A stretch of 64,000 nt of DNA from RH-AL1 sp965198485 (GCA_965198485.1 CBDAPQ010000005.1:868001-932000), one strand, 5' to 3'. Shown: positions 25,270-34,807, counted from the stretch's first letter. The notes: generated from the sequence alone by a model not told the origin. A program made the numbers and translations.

Positions 25270-27759
25270 ATGGATCTTGCACGTGTTCCGCGGTCGTTGC
25301 GCTTTCGAAGCGGGTCGCGCGCATGCGAGGGCCGGAGCGACTTCGACGCAACGCCGGTCCTGACAGCCGTCTGCGTTCTCGCCAGCGGCTCGGCCGGGGC
25401 TGCCGAGGCCCAACAAGCGTCATCGACGCTTCCAGCCGTCACCGTCGACGCGCCCGTCCAGCGCGCGCGGGCTGCCCCGCCAAAGCCGTCTGTCGCGCAG
25501 ATCAAGGCGCGGACGGTACTCCGTCGCAAGGTGCGCGAAGCGCGGATGCCGCAAGCGGCGCCCGTGCGGGGGCCCGCCCCGGCGGCGGCATCCACGCTGC
25601 CGACCTTTGCGCGAGCCGCCGACGCCAACCCCTATGCCGATCCGGCTGCGCCGTACAAAGCCGATCGTCTGTCATCCAACAAGTTCACCGAGCCGCTGCT
25701 GAATACGCCCAAGACCGTAACGGTCCTCACCAAGGAAGTGCTGGAAGACAAGAACGCCACGAGCCTGAAGGAGGTCGGTCGCTCGACGGCCGGCGTCACG
25801 CTCGGCTCGGGCGAGGGCGGCACCGCCTTCGGCGACCGCTTCTTCATCCGTGGGTTCGACGCACGCAACGACGTCTTCGTCGACGGCGTTCGCGATCCCG
25901 GCGTCAGCGTCCGCGAGAACTTCTTCACCGAACAGGTCGAGATCCTTCGCGGACCAGGCTCCTCGTTCGCGGGGCGCGGAACCACGGGCGGCGCGATCAA
26001 CATCGTCACCAAGAAGGCCGGTGACGTCGATTTCACGAGCATCGAGACCCAGCTGGCCAGCGACCAGACGAAGCGCGTGACCATCGACGTCAATCGAGCG
26101 ATCAACCCGGTCCTCGACGTCCGCCTGAACGGTTTGTTCCAGGATGCCAACGTCGCCGGCCGGAACTATGTGACCGACGACCGCAACGGCGTCGCCGGCG
26201 CGATCACCTTCAAGCCGATCAGCGACTTCGTGCTGACCGCCGACTACGCGCACAGCTATCTCAACGGCCTGCCCGACTTCGGGGTCCCTTACGATCCGGC
26301 CATCAACCGGCCGTACACCGAAGGCGTGGTGCCGCGAAACACCTACTACGGCTTCGTCTATCGCGACTTCACCAAGACGACGCAGAACATCGGTACGCTC
26401 AATGCCGAGTACCAGGTGAACCCGAACTTCACGATCGATAGCAAATTCCGCCAGGGCTATTCGATCCTCAATTACATCGGGACGATCCCCGAGAAGCCGA
26501 CGCCGGCGACGCTGCCGAACACGGTGACGCTCAACGCACAGAGCCGGTTCCAGACGTCGGCCGTCTTGGCAAACCAGACCGAGGGAACGTTCAAGTTCGA
26601 CACGGGACCGATCCACAACACCGCCGTCCTGGGCGGAGACGTCTCTCAGGAGCGAATCAGCATCGACAGCTACACCGGCCTGACGTCGGAGGCCGCGCAA
26701 GGCCAGTTCAATTCCGCCGGCAGCGCGACGAACGTCAGCGTGTTTTCGCCGCCCAACTTCACCACGGGGTTCGGGACGCCGGCCCTGACCGGAGATCCGT
26801 CGATCGTTCCGGTCGAGACGAAGTCCGTCTATCTGATCGACACGGCGAACTATCGCGACGTCGTCCTCCTCAACGGCGGCGTCCGCTTCGATGATTACAC
26901 AGTGCGCGCCTACGATCACGAGGGCTCCGTCGGCGATCATAGCGCGCTGGTGAACTACAATGTGGGCCTGACATTGAAGCCGCGACCCAACGTGAGCGTC
27001 TATGGCGCCTATGCGACCTCCGCCAATCCGGTCGGCGCGGAGCTGGACGGCACGTCGAACACATACGGCGGTTTCAATCCGAAATCGATCGTCAACCAGA
27101 TCTTCGGTCCCGAGCGCAGCGCAGCGATCGAAATCGGCAACAAATACGAGTTGTTCGACCGCCACCTTCTTCTGACCGGGGCGCTGTTCCAGACCAATGT
27201 CATGAACGCCCGTGAGACGGTTCCGACGGCGGTACCAGCATCGACCGGTCTGGTCGCCGGTAATATCGTCGCCGGCGCCGCCTATCGAATCCAGGGCATC
27301 GATCTCGAAGCCGAAGGTAAGATCACCAAGGACTGGAGCCTGCTCGGCGGCCTCGTGCTGATGAAGTCGAAGGTCTCGAACTCCGTCAACCCGCTGGACG
27401 ACGGCCTGCAGCTCGCCAACATCGCGAACCGCTCGTTCAACCTTTTGACGAAATACCAGATCTTCAATTGGTTCGAGCTCGGCGGTCAGGCGGTCTACGC
27501 GTCGCAGATCTACGGCGGCTCGCTGCTGGTGGCGAACGCCTCTGCCTATGGGGCGACTCCTAGCCCGACCATCCTGCCGTCGCACTGGCGCTTCGACAGC
27601 TTCGCCGAGTTCAAGATCGGGCCTTACTCGACCCTCAAGGTCGGCGCCATAAACATCTTCAATCGCACCTATTACGACGCGATCTACCAGAGCAACCAGC
27701 CGTTCATTCAGATCGCGCCGGGTCGCACGGTCTATCTGACCGCCGCAGCGCATTTCTGA
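25270..27759 (+). CDS. TonB-dependent siderophore receptor (catecholate, Fiu-like)
   Basis: An 829-residue outer-membrane receptor. The N-terminal export region ends near AGAAEAQQ; the plug domain spans ~130-260, with NTPKTVTVLTKEVLEDK, RFFIRGFDARNDVFVDGVRD and VEILRGPGSSFAGRGTTGGA; the remainder is a 22-strand beta-barrel ending in the aromatic AAAHF. It is followed by piuC, as in many Fiu operons, which supports a catechol-type ferric siderophore substrate. It heads a five-gene operon with its own energising complex. Confidence 0.93.
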   Translation: MDLARVPRSLRFRSGSRACEGRSDFDATPVLTAVCVLASGSAGAAEAQQASSTLPAVTVDAPVQRARAAPPKPSVAQIKARTVLRRKVREARMPQAAPVRGPAPAAASTLPTFARAADANPYADPAAPYKADRLSSNKFTEPLLNTPKTVTVLTKEVLEDKNATSLKEVGRSTAGVTLGSGEGGTAFGDRFFIRGFDARNDVFVDGVRDPGVSVRENFFTEQVEILRGPGSSFAGRGTTGGAINIVTKKAGDVDFTSIETQLASDQTKRVTIDVNRAINPVLDVRLNGLFQDANVAGRNYVTDDRNGVAGAITFKPISDFVLTADYAHSYLNGLPDFGVPYDPAINRPYTEGVVPRNTYYGFVYRDFTKTTQNIGTLNAEYQVNPNFTIDSKFRQGYSILNYIGTIPEKPTPATLPNTVTLNAQSRFQTSAVLANQTEGTFKFDTGPIHNTAVLGGDVSQERISIDSYTGLTSEAAQGQFNSAGSATNVSVFSPPNFTTGFGTPALTGDPSIVPVETKSVYLIDTANYRDVVLLNGGVRFDDYTVRAYDHEGSVGDHSALVNYNVGLTLKPRPNVSVYGAYATSANPVGAELDGTSNTYGGFNPKSIVNQIFGPERSAAIEIGNKYELFDRHLLLTGALFQTNVMNARETVPTAVPASTGLVAGNIVAGAAYRIQGIDLEAEGKITKDWSLLGGLVLMKSKVSNSVNPLDDGLQLANIANRSFNLLTKYQIFNWFELGGQAVYASQIYGGSLLVANASAYGATPSPTILPSHWRFDSFAEFKIGPYSTLKVGAINIFNRTYYDAIYQSNQPFIQIAPGRTVYLTAAAHF

Positions 27760-27769
27760 GCGGAACGCG

Positions 27770-28453
27770 ATGCTCGTCTGCGTCCCCGATATCCTCAGCA
27801 AGGCCGATGTGGCGGCGTTCCGCGCCGTCATGGATACGGCCGAGTGGGAGGACGGCCGCTCGACGGCCGGCGCGCAGTCGGCCCTGGTGAAGAACAACGA
27901 GCAGCTGCCGCCGGCCGGCGACATCGCCCGCAAGCTCGGCGAGCGCGTCATCTCGGCGCTGACAGGCAACGCGCTGTTCATCTCCGCAGCGATCCCGCTG
28001 CGGATCTTCCCGCCGCTGTTCAACCGCTACGGCGTCGGCCACAAGTTCGGGATCCACGTCGATAACGCGGTGCGCGGCGATCACCTGACCGGCCTGCGGA
28101 TCCGAACCGACCTGTCGGTGACGCTGTTCCTGTCCGAGCCGGACGAATACGACGGCGGCGAACTGACCGTCGAGGATCACTACGGGGCGCACACCGTCAA
28201 GTTACCGGCGGGGCACCTCGTTCTCTACCCCGCGTCGAGCCTGCACATGGTCTCCCCGGTGACGCGTGGGCGGCGGGTCGCCTCATTCCTTTGGCTCCAA
28301 AGCATGGTGCGGGATGACCATGCCCGGAGCATGATCTTCGATCTCGACTGCGTCATCCAGGAACTCGTCGAACGGCTTGGACGCGACGACGGGGAGGTCG
28401 TCAAACTCACCGGCCTCTACCACAACCTCATCCGCCATTGGGCTGACGTATGA
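27770..28453 (+). CDS. piuC: Fe(II)/2OG-type PKHD hydroxylase PiuC
   Basis: A 227-residue PKHD-type dioxygenase. The metal-binding HxD is in FGIHVDNAV, the distal His in YPASSLHMVSPV, and a 2-oxoglutarate-binding Arg in RGRRVASFLW. It lies 10 bp after the receptor gene and overlaps exbB by 4 bases. PiuC is regularly co-transcribed with catecholate receptors; its substrate is not established. Confidence 0.93.
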   Translation: MLVCVPDILSKADVAAFRAVMDTAEWEDGRSTAGAQSALVKNNEQLPPAGDIARKLGERVISALTGNALFISAAIPLRIFPPLFNRYGVGHKFGIHVDNAVRGDHLTGLRIRTDLSVTLFLSEPDEYDGGELTVEDHYGAHTVKLPAGHLVLYPASSLHMVSPVTRGRRVASFLWLQSMVRDDHARSMIFDLDCVIQELVERLGRDDGEVVKLTGLYHNLIRHWADV

Positions 28454-29400
28454 TGTCTTCGCATCGCCGGGCGGTCTGCATGGCGCTCACGCTCGTTCTG
28501 TGGTCCGCCGCGGGGCTGGCACCGGGGTTCTCTCAGATCGCGACGCCGACGGGAGGGAAGGCTGCTGTGACGACGCCGGCGCCTGCCGCTCCGGCCAGCG
28601 GTGCCGCGCCAACCGTCGATCCACGTCCGCCAGTCAGCGCCAAGCCGGCCGTGTCGACGATCGAGCCGGTCGCAGTCACCGACGCCGCCGTGCCGCTGCC
28701 CGCCGACGGCCACGTGCTGCACGAGCTGTCGCCGTGGTCGATGTTCCTGTCGGCCGACATCGTGGTAAAGGCCGTGATGGTCAGCCTGATCGCCGCCTCC
28801 CTCGTGACCTGGACCATCCTGTTCGGCAAGACGATCGAACTCGCGACCGCCCGCCGCCGATTGAGCCGGGAACTGGCGCGGATGGGCGAGGCGCGGATGA
28901 TCGCGGACGCCCGGCTCGCGCTGGGTCGCGGCGGGCTCGTGGCCGATCTTCTCGCCGCCGCCGTAAGCGAACTCGAAATGTCCGGCGACGGGTCGACGCG
29001 AACGGGGATCCGGGAACGCACGGAATCGCGGCTGTCGGAGATCATCCGAGCCGAGGTCCAGAGCCTGCGCCGCGGCATGGGGCTTCTCGCCACGATCGGC
29101 TCGACGGCGCCGTTCGTCGGGCTGTTCGGCACCGTCTGGGGCATCATGAACAGCTTCATCGGCATCTCGAAATCGCAATCGACCAACCTCGCGGTCGTCG
29201 CGCCGGGGATCGCCGAAGCGCTGCTCGCGACCGCGACAGGCCTTGTGGCCGCGATCCCGGCCGTGATCATCTACAACCACTTCTCGCGCTCCACGCGAGG
29301 CCACCAGATCCTCGTCAACCGTGCCGTCGGTGCCGCCACGCGGCTGCTGTCGCGGGAGCTGGACTCCGGCTCCAGTCGCTCGGCGCGCGAGGCGGAGTAG
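28450..29400 (+). CDS. exbB: TonB-system energizer ExbB
   Basis: A 316-residue inner-membrane protein. A signal-like N-terminus and an Ala/Pro-rich extension precede a first membrane helix (VMVSLIAASLVTWTILF), and the MotA/TolQ/ExbB domain contains LATIGSTAPFVGLFGTVWG and FATATGLVAAIPAV-type helices (ALLATATGLVAAIPAVIIYN). It forms the proton channel with ExbD. Overlaps piuC by 4 bases and is 3 bp from exbD. Confidence 0.95.
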   Translation: MMSSHRRAVCMALTLVLWSAAGLAPGFSQIATPTGGKAAVTTPAPAAPASGAAPTVDPRPPVSAKPAVSTIEPVAVTDAAVPLPADGHVLHELSPWSMFLSADIVVKAVMVSLIAASLVTWTILFGKTIELATARRRLSRELARMGEARMIADARLALGRGGLVADLLAAAVSELEMSGDGSTRTGIRERTESRLSEIIRAEVQSLRRGMGLLATIGSTAPFVGLFGTVWGIMNSFIGISKSQSTNLAVVAPGIAEALLATATGLVAAIPAVIIYNHFSRSTRGHQILVNRAVGAATRLLSRELDSGSSRSAREAE

Positions 29401-29403
29401 GCG

Positions 29404-29862
29404 ATGGCCGTTGCGCTCGACGATCGCGACGAGGACGACGTCGAGGAGGCGCATGACATCAATGTCACGCCGTTCATCGACGTCATCCTCGTTCTGCTCA
29501 TCATCTTCATGGTGGCGGCGCCGCTTTCAACCGTCGATCTCCCCGTCGATCTTCCGACCTCCACCGCGAAAGCGCAGAAGAAGCCCGACAAGCCGACCTA
29601 TGTGACTATCAAGGGCGACCTGTCAGTGGCGATCGGCGCAGCGACGGTGAAGCGGGTCGACCTCTTGCGAACGCTTGACACGGATGGCGGCGGGAAGGAT
29701 CGACGCCTGTTCTTGCGCGCCGACCGCGCTGTGCCATACGGGGAGATGATGGACGTCCTCGACACGCTTCGCGAGGGCGGCTATTTCAAGGTCGCCTTGG
29801 TGGCGCTCGAGGGTGTTCCCAAGGAAACGTCACCCTACAACTCGGGACAGCACGGGCCATGA
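29404..29862 (+). CDS. exbD: TonB-system transport protein ExbD
   Basis: A 152-residue protein with one membrane helix (FIDVILVLLIIFMVAAPL) carrying the conserved Asp of the ExbD/TolR family in DINVTPFIDV, then a periplasmic domain (YVTIKGDLSVAIG). Overlaps tonB by 4 bases. Confidence 0.95.
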   Translation: MAVALDDRDEDDVEEAHDINVTPFIDVILVLLIIFMVAAPLSTVDLPVDLPTSTAKAQKKPDKPTYVTIKGDLSVAIGAATVKRVDLLRTLDTDGGGKDRRLFLRADRAVPYGEMMDVLDTLREGGYFKVALVALEGVPKETSPYNSGQHGP

Positions 29863-30668
29863 CCGAGGCTGTGGTCCCGGCCGATCTGGGCCTGTCGCGG
29901 CGCCCGCGGAAAACCGTTTGGATGGCGGCGATCGTCATCGCGGCCTGTCTTCACGGGGCGGCGTTCGCCTACGCTTGGTCGAGGCTGCACAACGCCGAAC
30001 GCGAAGACGCGGTCGGGGCGCCGTCGGTCGAAATCGAACTCGACCTCTCCGCGCCGCACCAGGAGCCGACGGACCTGCCGCCGGGACCCGAAGCCGACGC
30101 CTCGATGGCATCGACGGCCGCGGTCTCGCAGACGGTGAAGGTCGAGGACACCGACCTGCCGAGGGCGAAGCCCGTCGAGACCGACGATCCCGATCGGCTT
30201 GTTGCGCCGGATGCCACGAAGACGCCGCAGGACCAGAAGCCTAAGCTCCAGGAGTCGAAGGCCAATTCCGCGGCCGATGCTGTGGCCAGCGAGGCGACCG
30301 CCCCTCCGAATATCGAGGCCGCGAAAGAGTCGGCGCGGTCGGCCTCTCCGGCGCAAGGCGTCGGCGACAGCCTGCTACGCGTCAGGACCACGTGGCAGAA
30401 GGAGCTGGTCGCGCACCTTAATCGCTTTAAGCGCTATCCCAGCACGGGGTCGCGCCGCGCCGTTCAGATCGTCGTGGGATTCACGCTAGACCGGTTCGGC
30501 CATGTCGTGTCGTCGCGCGTGGAGACGGGCTCGGGCGATCCCGCCTTCGACCGCGCCGCCCTTGCGATGATGGCGTCGGCCGACCCTGTCCCCGCACCGC
30601 CGCCGCTCATCGCCGACGAGGGCCTGACCTTCTCCCTGCCGGTGATCTTTCGAGACCGCAAGCGATGA
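29859..30668 (+). CDS. tonB: energy transducer TonB
   Basis: A 269-residue protein: a membrane anchor (VWMAAIVIAACLHGAAFAYA) with the S/H region, a Pro/Lys/Glu-rich linker and a C-terminal TonB domain (WQKELVAHLNRFKRYP, VQIVVGFTLDRFGHVVSSRV, LTFSLPVIF). It completes the ExbB-ExbD-TonB complex of the operon. Confidence 0.94.
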   Translation: MTEAVVPADLGLSRRPRKTVWMAAIVIAACLHGAAFAYAWSRLHNAEREDAVGAPSVEIELDLSAPHQEPTDLPPGPEADASMASTAAVSQTVKVEDTDLPRAKPVETDDPDRLVAPDATKTPQDQKPKLQESKANSAADAVASEATAPPNIEAAKESARSASPAQGVGDSLLRVRTTWQKELVAHLNRFKRYPSTGSRRAVQIVVGFTLDRFGHVVSSRVETGSGDPAFDRAALAMMASADPVPAPPPLIADEGLTFSLPVIFRDRKR

Positions 30669-30990
30669 GGATGCGACCAGTGTACTTGGCTATTCAGCGA
30701 CCGCCTGCTGCAAACGACCGATTTGGACGGCATTCTTGATGGTGCGATGTGCGGTGCCGGTGCCGTCGTAGACCTCATAAATTCAAAGCAAAGTACGAGC
30801 TGAGGCAGGGTCTCTGTCCAAGAGTACGAGTACCGAGGAACGACCGAGTCTATAGCTTGCAATCAGTATGCAAGCTTCCCTATTAAGAATAGGATCGGTT
30901 GGCAAGGCCGAGCTAAAATTGTAAGCGAAGGTAGAGCATCTTCCGAGCTGAAGGAATCGGTGGGGATACCCGGATCGCTGTGAGGGTGAT
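30669..30990. other. gene-poor spacer after the iron operon
   Basis: No gene or terminator that I can support. A GC-poor middle part (about 30850-30930) suggests recombined foreign DNA next to the scrambled IS630. Confidence 0.35.
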
Positions 30991-31019
30991 TCAAGCTGCC
31001 AGCCGGGTTGGAGGCCGGC

Positions 31020-31740
31020 AGGCATGTCGAAGGCGCTGTCGCACGGTCTCGTCGATAAAGATTAGCTTGTCGGGATCGAGGTCGAGCTGGCCGTCGAACC
31101 AGGCCTGCCGCGCCTGGCGGACGTCTTCGCGCTGCTGCTCGGCGGCATGCGCGGTCTTATTTTGTACGTGAGGCCCGCGGCGGTCGAGGAACTTCCAGAC
31201 GCTCGTGATTCCGACACGGATGCCGCGTTCGGCCTCGAGTCGTTCGGCGATCTCGGCGAGCGAGATGTCCTTCGTGCCCGCCTCCACGAGGCCGAGGATG
31301 AAGTCGGCATGGGCATCGAGCCGGGAGCCGCGCGGCTTGCCCTGACGCCGCGCGGTGAAGGTGGTGGTCTTCCAGTGGCCGTGCGGCACGGCGGCCCTGC
31401 ATCGCTCGCCGCGCCGGGACCGGCCGCGCAGGCGCGCCATCTTGGTCGAGGCGCCGGGCTTCGCCGCAGCGGCATGGGTGCGCCGATGGTGCGCGACGGC
31501 GCGATGAACGGGCCGGCGTTCCTTGCCTACGTCGAGCAGGTGCTCGTCCCCACGCTCGCCCGGGCGACATCGTGGTCATGGACAACCTGCCGGCTCACAA
31601 GCCTGCCGGCGTGCGCACCGCCATCGGCGCCGAACTGCGCTATCTCCCGCCCTACAGCCCCGATTTCAATCCGATCGAGCAGGCCTTCGCTTATCGATGG
31701 GGCAAGGTCATCCTCCAGCTCCACCAGAACCGGTGTGAGA
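31020..31740. mobile_element. scrambled IS630-family remnant
   Basis: Three pieces of one IS630 transposase lie in the usual order, but the first two are flipped. 31030-31350 (minus) encodes the N-terminal half (SRLDAHADFILGLVEAGTKD ... QLDLDPDKLIFIDET). 31350-31450 (minus) encodes the middle (ASTKMARLRGRSRRGERC ... HGHWKTTTFTA). 31465-31700 (plus) encodes the C-terminal catalytic part (VVMDNLPAHKPAGVRTAI, LRYLPPYSPDFNPIEQAF), with a frameshift near 31560. It is non-functional. It cuts the 3' end of the gene starting at 31904. Confidence 0.78.
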
Positions 31741-31904
31741 CCGGCCCGTAAGGCTGCAACGACTTCATCTGCGTAACTTCCGGCGCGTGCGCCCCAGGGA
31801 AGATGCTTGTCGTAGGTTGATGAGCCGACACCAGCCTCAAGCAGAAGACTCTTGATCTCGACCATCTCGAGATCGTGACCACCGAGGAAGAAGGCAAAAT
31901 TCAC
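31700..31904 (-). pseudogene. third gene of the membrane-protein operon, truncated (possibly DHH-phosphoesterase-like)
   Basis: Starts at GTG 31904, overlapping the upstream stop by 4 bases (GTGA). About 68 native codons remain: NFAFFLGGHDLEMVEIKSLL, YDKHLPWGARAGSYADEVVA, LTPVLVELEDDL; an IS630 remnant then replaces the rest. The pattern reminds me of N-termini of DHH-type phosphoesterases in type III CRISPR/CorA loci, but the DHH motif itself would lie in the lost part, so this is a tentative resemblance from memory. Confidence 0.5.
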
Positions 31905-32365
31905 GGTTCTGTCGCGGCTGGAAGCGCCCGTCGCAGCCGCTCACGCAAGGTGGCCAAGGCTCGCTCGGCGACCTCGACCTCGTTGCGGATGTGGCGGGCT
32001 TCGCGGTGATCGAGGCGCCCGTCGCGCAAGGCGGTCTCCACCGCTTCAAGCACATCGGTCGCCTCGATCACGAGGCGGGTCGCACCGCGATGGATGGTTT
32101 CTGCGGTCTCCGCTTCCGGCGGCAGGCGATCAGCGGCGACAAAGGGTGTCCCACGTAGAAGATATGCAACGAAACGTGGATCGGGCGCCGCCGTGACCAA
32201 GGCGCGGATCTCTTCCGCCGAGAAAGCCACGCGATTGCTCAGGCGCGCGTAAAGAGCGTGATAGGTCAGGCCAAGCGCGGCAGCGGTCTCCTCTAAGGGG
32301 TATCTTTGCTCGACGATGATCGCCGCGTGAGCGAGTGCCGCAAAATCGCAGCCGCGACCGGTCAT
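31901..32365 (-). CDS. phage-CII-like/HTH small protein
   Basis: A 154-residue helical protein started at ATG 32365, 4-base overlaps with the genes on both sides. The N-terminal ~60 residues resemble an HTH of the phage regulatory CII-like (CP76) kind: YPLEETAAALGLTYHALYAR, FSAEEIRALVTAAPDPRFVA. The C-terminal helical part is DVLEAVETALRDGRLDHREA. It could be a regulator or a structural partner of the membrane protein. A longer in-frame start exists at 32530 but lies inside the upstream gene. Confidence 0.6.
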   Translation of the reverse strand: MTGRGCDFAALAHAAIIVEQRYPLEETAAALGLTYHALYARLSNRVAFSAEEIRALVTAAPDPRFVAYLLRGTPFVAADRLPPEAETAETIHRGATRLVIEATDVLEAVETALRDGRLDHREARHIRNEVEVAERALATLRERLRRALPAATEP

Positions 32366-34350
32366 AGAAGGTGAGCCAAGCGGAGCAGCATCAGCGTGAC
32401 TGCCGCGACAGCGCAGATGGCAAGAGGCCAGTGGAAAACCTGTCGGACAGAGCGGCTTTCGGCATCGTCCTGTCTGAACAGGGTGCGCACGGCGCCATAG
32501 CCGAAGGCTATCGCGATCAGGAGCGTCCACGTTATGATGATGGCTGCAGGTATGCCGGCTTCTATACCGCTCCGCACCGAGAAGGTGTGGGTCTTGATGC
32601 GAACAAGGAGCCCCGAAAACGTATTGCCTACTTGTAGAAAGGTCAGACCCAGGCCTACGCTGCCAAGCAGAGCGGCGACGCCGGCGAGCCGTGTACCAGC
32701 TTGCGCCAGCCCGAGTTGATCCTCGCCAGTGTTGAACTGGAAGGCAGCGTCCAGTTCGCCCTTCACGTCGTCGAAGAGATCATCGAGGCGCAGGCTGTCT
32801 CGCCACCGCCCGTAGAGTTCGGATGGCTGGATCTGGTTCGACACGCTGGTGGATCGGTAGCGATGAACAAAGTTGAGAAAATCACGCTGGATCTGGCGCA
32901 GATTATGGCGGAACGCCTCTTGTGTACCTGTGGAACGAGCCTTGCGCCACAAGCGCGAGACATCTTGGTCGATCAAGCCAACGGCGTCGCTGATCCGGCT
33001 TGAGACGACCAGTAGCGAGGCCAGCTCCATGTTAACGAGCAACGCCATCTGGAAGTAATGACGCCGGAAGTGATGGACGGCAGTGTCCTCGAAAAACCCT
33101 CCCGATCCGACGACCGCAAAATGATACCCGGCGAAAAGATAACGGACGGCGCTGGTCGTCACGTCAGATGGAAAATAACGATCGTAACAGCATTCCTTCT
33201 CGAAGCTTGCGAGGAAGGAGGGTGAGTAAGGTAAGGCATCCCCGCCCGCCTCATCAGCATTGCAGAGGCGCACCCAGTCGCCACGTGAGACCAGGCGAAG
33301 GTCGTTGCGCTGCGCGGCGGCCCAGTCCACTGCCGGCGGCGGCCCGATCCCAAGCTTAGAGGCGGCGCCATTAAGCGACAGGAAGGTCATAAGCGGGATG
33401 CGCTCGTCTAGTACATGCCTCCAAACTCCCGCACCGGCGTCACAGGGTGTGTCACCGGGCATTCGGAGCGGCGCGATAGCGGAACGCCAGTGATCGAAGA
33501 TGGGTGCCGAGCGACGACCTTGGTTGAGGCCGTGGATGAATGAAAGATCGGCGTCAAGGCCAGCCGGAGCTGAGACTCGGAAAGGCTGAAGGGCCCCCGC
33601 CTCCTCGGCTATTTCGAAAGATGTCGACCTTTCACGTCGCCACAAGAAACGAGTCGGGACGCGTGCCGAAAGCGGCTTATCCTCGTCGAGACTATAGAAA
33701 GGCGTGTATACGCGTCGCAAATGGTCACAGACCGTCAAGGCATCCGCCACTGACATGGGGCGACGATGCCCCTCAACCTCCTGGATCTCGGGTGCAGCCC
33801 CAAAGTTGAGTTCAACAGCAAGCACCGCCGCGCCCGTCTCGAAAAGATAAAGGTTGAACCGCTCGACATTCGCCGAGAAGGACGCCTGGATCCCGCCTGT
33901 TTCACGAACGCGAGGCAGCTGAAGATCGAACGTGACAGCTTTGATATCCTCGCGCCGCCACAAGGTAAAATCGCGATGTTGGTGGTCTGCGCGGAAAAGA
34001 AGGGACTGCAGGAAATCGTAGAAGTAGACGAACTCGCTGTAGACATGAGCACCGTCGCGCGTCATTCCATAAGTCTGTTTCCCGTCGGATGATTTCGCCG
34101 ACGGCGGCTGCGACGCATGAGCAAGAAGATCGTCAATTTCCGTCCAGTGGCTGGACCGCAAATCGCCTTTAATCTTCGCGATCTCGTGGACGAGGCTCGC
34201 CGATGCGGGTGTTCGTAATACGAGCGGCCAGAGAAGGATCTGGCGCAGCCGGGACACCTCTATGTCCGAGCTGTGTCGCCACTGATCCGACCTATACGCA
34301 TCAAAGGTATCATGCATATCGGACGAACCCGGCGCTCGTTCAGTCATCAT
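32362..34350 (-). CDS. large protein with C-terminal membrane helices (CorA-like topology)
   Basis: A 662-residue protein: a long soluble N-terminal region (~1-440) of unknown fold, a helical segment (RHYFQMALLVNMELASLLVV ... LRQIQRDFLNFVHRYRS, ~445-560) and three membrane helices at the C-terminus (LAGVAALLGSVGLGLTFLQV, IPAAIIITWTLLIAIAFGYG, WPLAICAVAAVTLMLLRL). The first helix ends in QVGNTF, faintly like the GMN region of CorA channels, but no true GMN is present. It heads an operon of three overlapping genes that reads away from a CRISPR array 0.56 kb upstream. A membrane effector role is inferred from topology and context. Confidence 0.65.
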   Translation of the reverse strand: MMTERAPGSSDMHDTFDAYRSDQWRHSSDIEVSRLRQILLWPLVLRTPASASLVHEIAKIKGDLRSSHWTEIDDLLAHASQPPSAKSSDGKQTYGMTRDGAHVYSEFVYFYDFLQSLLFRADHQHRDFTLWRREDIKAVTFDLQLPRVRETGGIQASFSANVERFNLYLFETGAAVLAVELNFGAAPEIQEVEGHRRPMSVADALTVCDHLRRVYTPFYSLDEDKPLSARVPTRFLWRRERSTSFEIAEEAGALQPFRVSAPAGLDADLSFIHGLNQGRRSAPIFDHWRSAIAPLRMPGDTPCDAGAGVWRHVLDERIPLMTFLSLNGAASKLGIGPPPAVDWAAAQRNDLRLVSRGDWVRLCNADEAGGDALPYSPSFLASFEKECCYDRYFPSDVTTSAVRYLFAGYHFAVVGSGGFFEDTAVHHFRRHYFQMALLVNMELASLLVVSSRISDAVGLIDQDVSRLWRKARSTGTQEAFRHNLRQIQRDFLNFVHRYRSTSVSNQIQPSELYGRWRDSLRLDDLFDDVKGELDAAFQFNTGEDQLGLAQAGTRLAGVAALLGSVGLGLTFLQVGNTFSGLLVRIKTHTFSVRSGIEAGIPAAIIITWTLLIAIAFGYGAVRTLFRQDDAESRSVRQVFHWPLAICAVAAVTLMLLRLAHLL

Positions 34351-34428
34351 CTCATGATATCGGTCTGCACCTTATTGCGTCTATAGCAAGCTAGCGGCCG
34401 CAAGTTTCATACGTCCGCTTCTTCGGCG

Positions 34429-34592
34429 CGGCGGCAAGAATGCGGCTCGTGCGATCGCTGCAGCGGAACGGATGGCGTGACAATACGCCGGCATCGCCGT
34501 TCTGGAGGAGCAGTCTGATCCCGAGCAGGACATCTATGCCGAGCCTATACTGCTGCGGGCTATCGCAACGTTCTCGCCGAGCGCTGAGGCTT
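34429..34592 (+). pseudogene. decayed copy of the 83-residue protein at 49218
   Basis: The frame reads AARAIAAAERMA-stop(TGA)-QYAGIAVLEEQSDPEQDIYA then EPILLRAIATFSPSAEA, matching residues ~30-75 of the protein at 49218-49469. It lacks the N-terminus and has an in-frame TGA in place of Gly. Confidence 0.8.
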
Positions 34593-34717
34593 GAAGAGCG
34601 GGAGGGTGGCGTGATGCCGCCGTACGCTCTGGAATCGGGGCTAATGCGTCGCTGTCGATCAATGCGAACGATGACGAGGGCGCGTAAATCCTCGCGCGGT
34701 CCTGTCAGGCAAGTGAG

Positions 34718-34807
34718 ATGTCGTCAGAAACGCGCGTCCGGCTTACTGCCGAGTATGAACGCCGGATCGTCATCAATGCGATGGTCGGCGAGATCATGTT
34801 GGCTTGA
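34718..34807 (+). CDS. possible 29-residue peptide or gene remnant
   Basis: The frame MSSETRVRLTAEYERRIVIN plus AMVGEIMLA ends at a TGA. It has a coding look but is very short; it may be the start of a lost gene. It lies just before the CRISPR array. Confidence 0.25.
   Translation: MSSETRVRLTAEYERRIVINAMVGEIMLA

Noticed and set aside
25672..28023. 783-codon open frame on the minus strand
   Set aside because: Antisense to the siderophore receptor and piuC, low-complexity Arg/Asp/Val composition, no domain.
28417..29454. 345-codon minus-strand frame over exbB
   Set aside because: Antisense shadow of exbB.
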